Positions 16,772 through 23,192 of a stretch of DNA of 23,192 nt are shown piece after piece. Source of the stretch: an uncultured Verrucomicrobia subdivision 3 bacterium (lineage in GTDB: Bacteria; Verrucomicrobiota; Verrucomicrobiae; Limisphaerales; UBA11358); NCBI GenBank assembly GCA_903921455.1, contig CAIXPZ010000143.1, positions 1-23,192 of the forward strand. The letters run 5' to 3'. A program made the position numbers and the translations under genes. Each line of letters begins with the position of its first letter. The first letter of the stretch is position 1. The notes beneath the pieces are model-generated. The model ran no database searches, was not told the DNA's origin, and saw only the letters and a list, made by a program, of their open reading frames with translations.

Positions 16772-18628
16772 ATGAAAAAATATTTCATCCTCAATGGCCT
16801 GGTGCTGGCGCTGCTGGCGCTGGCCGGTTGCTCCACGCCCATCAGCGCCGTCAAGGTCTCGCCGCGGATGGCCTACCAGGAACTCCATGAGAACGCGCTG
16901 AACAGCGACCATTATAGTTCGGAGGCGCGGCGCGTCCTGAACCGCTACGGCCTCGATGTGGCGTTCCAGAAGCAGCCGGAGGCCACGCTGGCGAAACTCC
17001 AGGCCATCGCCTGCACCGACGACCGGCGCGACCTGCTCTACGCGCTGGCGGAATTGAACTATCAGAACGCGGAGCGCCAGAACCGGAGCGTCCGGCCGGG
17101 CGTGCCGCGCCTCGCCCGCAACAGCTATTTTGCCTCAGCCATCTACGCCTATCTTTACTTGCTCGGCGAAAGCCAGGATGCCCGACCGAATCTGTTCGAC
17201 ATCCGCATCCGCGCGGCGAGCGACCTCTACAACCGCGGGCTGGCGCTGGGCCTGATGGTGGGCACCAACGCCGTCGTGGATCTGGCCGGCGGCCCGCGCC
17301 TGACCCCGCCCGGCGATGTGGCGGTGACGTTCACCCAGCCGGGCTTTCCGTGGAGCCTGGATTTGATCCAGCGGTTTTACTCGGCCGATGACTTTGCCGT
17401 GCGCGGGCTGTCCACCCGCAACCGCAATTCCGGCCTGGGCGCGCCGCTGATTGCGGTCACCGACAAGTTCGGGAAGTTCCAGGAATCGGTGCGCGTGCCC
17501 GCCACCGTCTTTCTCCGCGTGAACGGCGATGCGCGGGATTGGAGCGCCGGGAAGCTGACCGCCACGCTGGAGCTCTATTCCGCGTTTGACGCCGCGCACG
17601 TCGAAGTGAACGGGCGGCAGGTGCCGCTGCAGACGGACACGACCGCCCCGATCGCCCATTTGCTGACCGACAGCCCCGTCTGGCAGCTGGGGCTCGCGCA
17701 ATTCTTTTCGGCGGAGCTGCAAAACAAGACCGGCATCCGCCGCATGGAGCCTTATTCACCGGGTCAGATTCCGGTGGTGTTCGTGCACGGCACGGCCAGC
17801 AGCCCGGTCTGGTGGGCCGAGATGTGGAACACGCTCAACGCCGACCCGGTGCTGCGCCAACGCTATCAGTTCTGGATGTTCAACTACGCCAGCGGCAAGC
17901 CGATCACCATGTCCGCGGGCATTTTGCGCGACAACCTGATGAACACGGTCCAGGCGCTCGATCCGGAAGGCAAGGACCCGGCGCTCCGGCAGATGGTCGT
18001 CATCGGCCACAGCCAGGGCGGCTTGCTGGCCAAGCTGACCGCGACGGACACCGGTGACAAGCTCTGGCGGCTGATTTCCCCGACGAACATCGATGCGCTG
18101 AACATCGATGTGCCGACCCGCGAGCTGCTGCGGAGCAATTTCTTCTTCAAGCCCCTCCCCTGCGTCTCCCGCGTGATCTTCATCTCCACGCCGCACCGGG
18201 GCAGTTACCAGAACACCTCGTTCGTGCAGAATCTCCTGAACCGCTTCATGGAGTTTCCCAGCGACCTGATGAACGCCTCCGCCAGCCTGATCAAGCTGAA
18301 GGACACGCTGAACCTCCCGCCGGCGCTGCGCAACGGCGTGCCGACCAGCCTCAACGGCATGGCCACGGATAATCCGTTCATGCTCACGCTCGCGGATATC
18401 CCCGTGGCGCCCCCCATCAAGGCCAATTCCATCATCGCCATCAAGGGCGACGCCGCGCCGCCGCAGGGCGCCGATGGCGTGGTGAAATACCGCAGCGCGC
18501 ACGTGGATTATGCGGAGTCGGAATTCATCGTGCGCAGCGGCCATTCCTGCCAGATGAACCCGCTGACGGTCGAGGAAGTGCGCCGCATCCTCATCGCCAA
18601 CCTCAACGAGACCAAGCCGGCAAAATGA
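16772..18628 (+). CDS. Alpha/beta-hydrolase lipoprotein (esterase/lipase-like)
   Basis: 618 residues. The signal sequence ends in LAGC with lipidated Cys20. Residues about 30-330 form a large helical and then beta-rich region of unknown role. From about 330 an alpha/beta-hydrolase fold begins: IPVVFVHGTASSPVWW (oxyanion region), the nucleophile elbow GHSQGG with S414, FISTPHRGS, a likely acid residue D568 in GADGVVKYRSA, and H591 in SGHSCQMNP. The catalytic triad is therefore complete and the enzyme is probably an active esterase or lipase at a periplasmic membrane surface. It is tightly linked (12 bases) to the DUF4105 gene upstream. The next gene, another lipoprotein, starts 81 bases downstream. 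The substrate is unknown. Confidence 0.88.
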   Translation: MKKYFILNGLVLALLALAGCSTPISAVKVSPRMAYQELHENALNSDHYSSEARRVLNRYGLDVAFQKQPEATLAKLQAIACTDDRRDLLYALAELNYQNAERQNRSVRPGVPRLARNSYFASAIYAYLYLLGESQDARPNLFDIRIRAASDLYNRGLALGLMVGTNAVVDLAGGPRLTPPGDVAVTFTQPGFPWSLDLIQRFYSADDFAVRGLSTRNRNSGLGAPLIAVTDKFGKFQESVRVPATVFLRVNGDARDWSAGKLTATLELYSAFDAAHVEVNGRQVPLQTDTTAPIAHLLTDSPVWQLGLAQFFSAELQNKTGIRRMEPYSPGQIPVVFVHGTASSPVWWAEMWNTLNADPVLRQRYQFWMFNYASGKPITMSAGILRDNLMNTVQALDPEGKDPALRQMVVIGHSQGGLLAKLTATDTGDKLWRLISPTNIDALNIDVPTRELLRSNFFFKPLPCVSRVIFISTPHRGSYQNTSFVQNLLNRFMEFPSDLMNASASLIKLKDTLNLPPALRNGVPTSLNGMATDNPFMLTLADIPVAPPIKANSIIAIKGDAAPPQGADGVVKYRSAHVDYAESEFIVRSGHSCQMNPLTVEEVRRILIANLNETKPAK

Positions 18629-18656
18629 CCGCGCCGGCGTAAACCGGTCGGCACTC

Positions 18657-18676
18657 CGAAGTTGCGCCGCCCTTCG
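18657..18676. repeat. Degenerate hairpin related to the palindromic repeats
   Basis: CGAAG (18657-18661) pairs with CTTCG (18672-18676) around TTGCGCCGCC. This looks like the CAAG-TTGCGCTGCGA-CTTG core in a degraded form and lies in the gap between two genes. Similarity is slight and could be chance. Confidence 0.3.
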
Positions 18677-18709
18677 CGGCTGATAATCTCTGTGTCAGAC
18701 GGACATCCG

Positions 18710-20116
18710 ATGAATGCAATCCATAACATACCGCCGCCGCCAGACAGATTTTCCACCCGCCTGACCAGGTTCGGCGGGTTCGGTTGCCTCATTCTGGCCA
18801 TGGCGTTGACCGGTTGCGGCATGTTGCGCTTCTCCAATTCGCCCCCCAAGGCGCAGGTGGATTCCATCCAACTCACCGGCCAGGTCAGCGGCACCGTGAC
18901 GATGACGGTGTTGCAGGCGCAAGTCATGCGGTTTGCGGACACCTATTCCGCCACGGTGGCGCAGGCCTGCGATGATGTCACGGCCAAGACCACCAACGCA
19001 GCGCTCCGCCTGTCGGTCTTGCGCTGGAAGCTGGGGCAGTCCACTTCCGCCTTCGTGGATGCGACGGGGCAGAACCCGGCGGTCAACGCGCTGGATGTCC
19101 TGGTGCTGACGTCCATGGCGCGGATGGTGGTGGAGGATTACGGGCGGGAGACGTTTGGCGACGACATCACGCCGCTGCTGCTCGCCCAACGCGAACTGGA
19201 GACGAACGCGTGGTCCCTCGCCAGCGGCATGCTCAAGCCCCCGCAGAAAAAGGAATTGCAGGATTTGATTATGGAGTGGCGGACGAAGAATCCACACCAG
19301 CGCTATGTCGGGCCGATCCGGTTCCGGGAGTTCGTGACGGCGCTCGGCAAAGTGCCGACGCAGGCGACGACCGCGCCGACGAGCATTTTCAGCCTGCTCT
19401 ATCTGGATCCCCTGGCGGGGCTGGACCCGACCGCCGCCGCGATCCAGGAAACCCGGGAGATGGGCGAACGCGCGATGTATTACACGCAGCGGATGCCGAT
19501 GCTGTTGAGCTGGCAGGTGGAGTTGCTCGCGAATCAACTCGCGGACCAGCCGGAGTCGAAGGCCATCATCGAAGACGTGGACCGGCTGGCGGCATCCTCG
19601 GAGACGTTTGCCAAGACGGCCCAACAATTGCCCCAGCTCATCAACGACCAGCGGCAGGCGGCCATCCAGCAAGTGCTCGACGGCCTGACCAGTCAGGGCA
19701 ATAAATCCCAGGAATTGCTGTCCGCCACGCGCACAACCCTCGACGCGGCCGGCACCGCGGCGCAGAATATCAATGCCGCCCTCCAGTCGCTGACCGCTTT
19801 TGTGCAATATGTATCGCCGACGAATGCGCCCGCCTCCCCCGCGGGGAGCCCGAACAGCAAACCGTTCAACGTGCTGGATTACGGCACGGCGGCGGCGCAG
19901 ATTGGCACGGCGGCGCGCGACCTGAACACGACGCTGCAAACGCTGAACCAGAGCACGCCGGAATTGGCGCGCTTGAGCCGGCAGACCGCGGCCGACGCCA
20001 GGCAAGTGGTGGATTACGCGTTCTGGCGCGGGGTGATCCTGGTTTTGATCGGGCTGGCCGGCGCGGTTTTGGCTGGTTTTGTTTATCGCCGGCTTGTAAA
20101 CAGGACGAAGCCTTGA
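18710..20116 (+). CDS. Lipoprotein with helical body and C-terminal membrane helix
   Basis: 468 residues from ATG 18710; upstream in-frame residues back to 18662 would lengthen the N-terminus ahead of the signal and are rejected. A basic N-terminus and hydrophobic stretch end in the lipobox LTGC, Cys36. The body (about 50-430) is Ala/Gln/Leu/Thr-rich, mostly helical and coiled-coil-like in its second half (repeated AAQNINAAL and LNTTLQTLNQ patterns), with no enzyme motif. Residues about 440-458 (GVILVLIGLAGAVLAGF) form a clear membrane helix followed by basic YRRLVNR, so the C-terminus should face the cytoplasm. A lipid anchor plus a C-terminal helix is unusual and could allow bridging of two membranes. 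I do not recognise the family. Confidence 0.78.
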   Translation: MNAIHNIPPPPDRFSTRLTRFGGFGCLILAMALTGCGMLRFSNSPPKAQVDSIQLTGQVSGTVTMTVLQAQVMRFADTYSATVAQACDDVTAKTTNAALRLSVLRWKLGQSTSAFVDATGQNPAVNALDVLVLTSMARMVVEDYGRETFGDDITPLLLAQRELETNAWSLASGMLKPPQKKELQDLIMEWRTKNPHQRYVGPIRFREFVTALGKVPTQATTAPTSIFSLLYLDPLAGLDPTAAAIQETREMGERAMYYTQRMPMLLSWQVELLANQLADQPESKAIIEDVDRLAASSETFAKTAQQLPQLINDQRQAAIQQVLDGLTSQGNKSQELLSATRTTLDAAGTAAQNINAALQSLTAFVQYVSPTNAPASPAGSPNSKPFNVLDYGTAAAQIGTAARDLNTTLQTLNQSTPELARLSRQTAADARQVVDYAFWRGVILVLIGLAGAVLAGFVYRRLVNRTKP

Positions 20117-20209
20117 CCGCCGCATTCCCCTCGGACGAATGTTCGGGTCGGCCCGGAGAGGAACGGCCGTCACGGATGGAGCTGAAAAAATAAATTATCC
20201 GAAATCACC

Positions 20210-21871
20210 ATGCCCATCGAACTGCAAATCATCCGCGCCCAGGAATTCATCCGGCTGGGGGCGCACGGCCGTTTTGATCTCGAAGCCAGCAAGGCCGTGC
20301 TGGCCCAGCTCGCCACGGCCTGCTGGAAGCGCGGCATCAACCAGGCGCTGCTCGACCTCCGCGCGCTGCGTCCCGGACCGAAACCGGTGTTCAGCCCCGG
20401 CGACCTGGTGACCCTCGTCAAAACCTTCCGCGAAATCGGGTTCACCCACCAGCAGCGGCTGGCCGTGCTCTATCGTTCCGACCCGCACCGGCGCGCGCGG
20501 CTGTTTGCGTTTGTGGCCACGCTGCGCGGCTGGCAGGTCCGGGCGTTTGATGATTTTGAAAATGCCATCGGCTGGCTTTCCGGCGCGGAAACTGTGCCGG
20601 CGGAAAAAGACCTGTCCGCCCATGCCCGAAAAATTCCGGTGCGCCACCCCAAAGCTTTGAAAACTACCACCCAGCCCGGCCCGCCGCCGGGCGTCATCAT
20701 CAAATCGCCCGCCCCCGCGCCGCGCCTGGCCATTCCAATCAAGGCCATCAAGCCAAAACCTTCATTTTCTCGCGCGGCGGCCATCGTGGCCATGCTCGGT
20801 CTGGCGGCCGCCGCCGCGCTGGCGCAGCCCGCGGCGAACGTCGCCACCAACGGCGATGCCCTAGCATCGCCGCCGTCCCCGTTCGCCCCGACGGTTCCCA
20901 ACGCCGCCCCGGCGCCCACGAATGCGCCGGCGGGCATGGTGTGGATTCCCGGCGGCGAATTTTCCATGGGCGGCCTTGCCCCGAATGACGGCTTGTGCAC
21001 GCGCGCTACCTTGGGCGCGGTCAGCGACACCCAGCCGATCCACCGCGTTTATGTGGACGGATTCTGGATGGACCGGACCGACGTGACCAATGACGAGTTT
21101 GATAAGTTCGTCAAAGCCACGGGTTATGTGACCATCGCCGAGATCGCGCCGACCAAGGAACAATTTCCGACCGCGCCCCCCGAGAATCTGGTGGCGGGCT
21201 CCACGGTCTTCACGCCCACGACCAACGCGGTGGCGCTGGATGATTATTTCCAATGGTGGCGTTACGTGCACGGCGCGGACTGGCGTCATCCCACCGGGCC
21301 GGACAGCGACTTGAAGGGCAAGGGAAATTATCCCGTCGTCCAGATCGCCTACGCCGATGCCGTGGCCTACGCGAAGTGGGCGGGGAAAAGATTGCCCACC
21401 GAGTCGGAATGGGAATTTGCCGCGCGCGGCGGCTTGGCCGGAAAAACCTTCGCGTGGGGCAATGACTTTAAACCGGGCGGCAAATGGATGGCGAATATCT
21501 ATGAGGGACCGTTCCCCGTGAAGGATACCGGCGAAGATGGCTTCGCCGGCCTCGCCCCCGTGGCGCAGTTTCCGCCGAACGGCTACGGACTTTACGACAT
21601 GGCCGGCAATGTCTGGCAATGGTGCAGCGACTGGTATCGGCCCGACACCTATGCGCGGCTCAAGCTGGCCGGCGTCGCCGTGGCCCGCAATCCGCAGGGG
21701 CCAAGCTCCAGCTACAATCCGGGCGATAGCCAGCCCCAGCGCGTGCATCGCGGCGGCTCGTTCCTGTGCACGGATCAATATTGCACGCGCTACATGGTGG
21801 GCACGCGCGGCAAGGGCGACCTTGACACCGGCAGCAATCACGTCGGATTCCGCTGCGTGAAGAACCCGTAA
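20210..21871 (+). CDS. SpoIIAA/STAS-like domain fused to formylglycine-generating enzyme
   Basis: 553 residues in one uninterrupted frame. Residues 1-125 resemble a SpoIIAA/STAS-like domain (LLDLRAL strand, and GWQVRAFDDFENAIGWL at its end). A Pro/Ala-rich linker and a hydrophobic helix at about 187-207, preceded by basic residues, follow. From about 240 comes a full FGE-sulfatase domain: GMVWIPGGEFSMGG, VTNDEFDKFVKATGY, YPVVQIAYADAVAYAKWAGKRLPTESEWEFAARGG, GLYDMAGNVWQW, and RGGSFLCTDQYC with C520 and C525, the spacing of the catalytic Cys pair of true FGEs, which convert the sulfatase Cys to formylglycine. Topology suggests the catalytic domain is periplasmic. The nearest candidate substrate here is the frameshifted sulfatase at 4482. 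The first pqiA-like gene starts 2 bases after the stop. Confidence 0.88.
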   Translation: MPIELQIIRAQEFIRLGAHGRFDLEASKAVLAQLATACWKRGINQALLDLRALRPGPKPVFSPGDLVTLVKTFREIGFTHQQRLAVLYRSDPHRRARLFAFVATLRGWQVRAFDDFENAIGWLSGAETVPAEKDLSAHARKIPVRHPKALKTTTQPGPPPGVIIKSPAPAPRLAIPIKAIKPKPSFSRAAAIVAMLGLAAAAALAQPAANVATNGDALASPPSPFAPTVPNAAPAPTNAPAGMVWIPGGEFSMGGLAPNDGLCTRATLGAVSDTQPIHRVYVDGFWMDRTDVTNDEFDKFVKATGYVTIAEIAPTKEQFPTAPPENLVAGSTVFTPTTNAVALDDYFQWWRYVHGADWRHPTGPDSDLKGKGNYPVVQIAYADAVAYAKWAGKRLPTESEWEFAARGGLAGKTFAWGNDFKPGGKWMANIYEGPFPVKDTGEDGFAGLAPVAQFPPNGYGLYDMAGNVWQWCSDWYRPDTYARLKLAGVAVARNPQGPSSSYNPGDSQPQRVHRGGSFLCTDQYCTRYMVGTRGKGDLDTGSNHVGFRCVKNP

Positions 21872-21873
21872 TT

Positions 21874-22575
21874 TTGCCAATTCAGAACCAACATCCCGAT
21901 TGCAACCGGCCGCTGGCGGACGCCGCGCTCGTCGGCTGTCCGGATTGTGATTTATTGCAGCGCCTCCCGGAGGTTCCGCCCGGCGCCTCCGTGCGCTGCC
22001 TGCGCTGCGACCATGAACTCTGGCGGCCCCGCGTGGATTCCTACAACCGCACGCTCGCGCTGACGCTGGCCGCGGTGGTGCTCTATGTCATCGCGAACGC
22101 GGTGCCGATGCTCGGCCTCCACGCCGTCGGGCGCGAGGCCTTCACGACGGTGGTCGGCGGCGCGCAGCAGCTCTGGCACGACGGGCAGCCACTCGTTGCG
22201 GTGCTGGTGCTGTTCGCGGCGGTCATTTCGCCGGCGTTGCAGATCGGCTTTCTGCTCCTGATCTTGATCGGCTGCCGGCGCGAGCGTCCGCCCTTCTGGG
22301 TGGGTATGTTGCTGCGCCAGGTGCCATTCACCCGCACCTGGAGCATGATCGAGGTCATGCTGCTCGGCGTGCTGGTGGCCTTGACCAAAATCGCAGACTA
22401 CGCCCATGTCATTTTGGGCACGGCGCTGTTCGCCCTGTTCGCCCTGGTCATTTTGCTCGCCGCCATTGAATCCTGTTTTGATCCGCGCGAAGTGTGGAAC
22501 CGGGTGGAATGGGCGGAGGAAAAACAGCGGCGTCCGGCCGCCGACGCCCAACCCGTCGCGGAGGTGGCCTCGTGA
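21874..22575 (+). CDS. pqiA: PqiA-like inner-membrane protein, first copy
   Basis: 233 residues from TTG 21874, only 2 bases after the FGE stop, so it is translationally close or coupled to it. An N-terminal zinc-ribbon-like motif has C22, C25, C42 and C45 (CPDC and CLRC). Four hydrophobic segments follow at about 58-80, 103-128, 150-172 and 178-203, with NAVPMLGL after the first, and TWSMIEVMLLGVLVALTKI, which matches the PqiA (paraquat-inducible protein A) domain. In Enterobacteria PqiA is fused as two such halves and works with the MCE-type PqiB in lipid trafficking between membranes. Here each half is a separate gene. Its stop overlaps the start of the second copy by four bases. Start choice is the least certain point. 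Confidence 0.85.
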   Translation: MPIQNQHPDCNRPLADAALVGCPDCDLLQRLPEVPPGASVRCLRCDHELWRPRVDSYNRTLALTLAAVVLYVIANAVPMLGLHAVGREAFTTVVGGAQQLWHDGQPLVAVLVLFAAVISPALQIGFLLLILIGCRRERPPFWVGMLLRQVPFTRTWSMIEVMLLGVLVALTKIADYAHVILGTALFALFALVILLAAIESCFDPREVWNRVEWAEEKQRRPAADAQPVAEVAS

Positions 22576-23096
22576 GCGCGCTGAACCCGACCGCGATGGC
22601 GCAAGGCTTGCAGACCTGCCCCGATTGCGGCCTGCTTTCCCAACCCGCGCCCGGCGCGCAGGCAGGGCGCTGTCCGCGTTGCGATGAGCCGCTTGAGTTT
22701 CGCAAGCCGGGCAGCTTGGAGCGCACGCTGGCATATTTGATCGCGGCGGCCATTTGTTATATTCCGGCGAACTTCCTGCCCGTGATGAAGACCATCACAG
22801 CCTCCGGCAGCGAGTCCGACACCATCATGCAGGGCGTCGTGCTGCTCTGGTCGCCCACCGGCTGGCCGCTGTCGCTGATCGTGCTCTTCGCCAGCATCAT
22901 GATTCCCAGCGCCAAGATTCTGGCGCTGCTGTATCTGGTCATCACGGTGAAACGCGGGTCGATTCAAAATAATAACCAGCGCGTGCGGCTCTACCGGATG
23001 GTGGAAATCATCGGGCGCTGGTCCATGGTGGATGTGTTCGTGGACACGTTTACCTGTAAACGGCGGCTGAAAAGTGCGGCGGGGTCATGTGTGTGA
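22572..23096 (+). pseudogene. pqiA: PqiA-like inner-membrane protein, second copy, interrupted by an IS21 element
   Basis: The start is GTG 22572, overlapping the previous stop in GTGA; ATG 22596 is an alternative. It shows a zinc-ribbon motif (C16, C19, C34, C37), a first membrane helix with YIPANFLPVMK, a second with SLIVLFASIMIPSAKILALLYLV, and the highly conserved RLYRMVEIIGRWSMVDVFV that marks the third helix region of PqiA domains. About residue 161 the match ends abruptly and the reading frame enters IS sequence at about 23055, adding 13 foreign residues (CKRRLKSAAGSCV) before a stop at 23094. The remaining helices are lost, so the product is likely non-functional. A downstream pqiB/MCE gene, if present, would be beyond the IS. 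Confidence 0.85.
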
Positions 23097-23120
23097 CGGG
23101 GCGGTTCAAAAGTGCGGCAT

Positions 23121-23137
23121 CTTCATTAACAATGAAG
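23121..23137 (+). promoter_or_regulatory. Hairpin just upstream of istA
   Basis: A perfect 7-base inverted repeat, CTTCATT (23121-23127) and AATGAAG (23131-23137), with loop AAC, ends one base before the istA ATG. If transcribed it would fold next to the start codon and could limit translation of transposase, a common way to keep transposition low. The regulatory role is inferred. Confidence 0.45.
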
Positions 23138-23138
23138 C

Positions 23139-23192
23139 ATGTATCGCAATATGGAAGACTGGGCTGAGATTCGCAAAAAAGTGTTGGCAGGA
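23139..23192 (+). CDS. istA: IS21-family transposase IstA, N-terminus (partial)
   Basis: Eighteen codons are visible from the ATG at 23139: MYRNMEDWAEIRKKVLAG, running off the window end in frame. The W-x-x-I-R-x-x-V-L pattern is typical of the helix-turn-helix start of IS21-family IstA transposases, and it follows directly after the IS terminal repeats. IstA would catalyse the cutting and joining, assisted by the IstB ATPase expected downstream. Only this short part is available, so integrity of the gene is unknown. Confidence 0.82.
   Translation, partial: MYRNMEDWAEIRKKVLAG

Larger units (their letters stand above)
23055..23192 (+). mobile_element. Left end of an IS21-family insertion sequence (partial)
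   Basis: The element begins with TGTAAACGGCGG at 23055, where pqiA homology stops; IS21-family ends characteristically start with TGT. Two imperfect direct repeats lie just inside: 23065-23080 and 23103-23118, sharing 14 of 16 bases around AAAAGTGCGGC, as expected for multiple transposase-binding sites at the ends of this family. The istA gene follows at 23139. The right end and any target duplication lie outside the window. Confidence 0.85.

Overview
The window looks like chromosome from a GC-rich Gram-negative bacterium of the Planctomycetes-Verrucomicrobia group, most likely Verrucomicrobiota. This is inferred from the mix of exported sulfatase, formylglycine-generating enzyme (FGE), many small lipoproteins with LAGC/LTGC-type lipoboxes, DUF1254/DUF1214 and DUF4105 proteins, a multi-PAS hybrid kinase, frequent non-AUG starts and weak Shine-Dalgarno sites. 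No rRNA, tRNA or CRISPR array was seen, and no gene-free stretch exceeds about 250 bases.

Left part (1-9643). Seven plus-strand genes encode exported or envelope proteins: a coiled-coil lipoprotein, an outer-membrane beta-barrel, a DUF3313 lipoprotein, a lipoprotein with a carboxypeptidase-regulatory-like domain, a DUF481 barrel, a Cys-type sulfatase broken by one missing base, and a Phenol_MetA_deg-type barrel. A DUF1254/DUF1214 lipoprotein follows, then a convergent gene for an exported CYTH-like protein.

Middle (9644-15670). A small uncharacterised protein (9852-10178) is followed by a very large seven-PAS hybrid histidine kinase (10342-14529). A gamma-glutamylamine cyclotransferase-like gene on the minus strand (14717-15196) sits between two inverted copies of a 53-bp palindromic repeat. 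A second, clearly paralogous small protein follows (15443-15670). A third hairpin near 14574-14600 shares the repeat's core.

Right part (15740-23192). A same-strand run encodes a DUF4105 membrane protein, an alpha/beta-hydrolase lipoprotein, a lipoprotein that also has a C-terminal membrane helix, a fusion of a SpoIIAA/STAS-like domain, a membrane helix and an FGE domain, and two PqiA-like proteins. The last three genes are tightly packed or overlap. The second pqiA gene is cut after about 161 codons by the left end of an IS21-family element, whose istA gene begins at 23139 and runs off the window.

Functionally the window is dominated by cell-envelope genes. The sulfatase and the FGE are plausible enzyme and activator. 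The PqiA pair suggests that a PqiB/MCE lipid-transport gene lay downstream before the IS inserted. The most interesting unexplained items are the small-protein paralogue pair flanking the kinase, the inverted palindromic repeats around the cyclotransferase gene, the STAS-TM-FGE fusion and the possible envelope-spanning lipoprotein.
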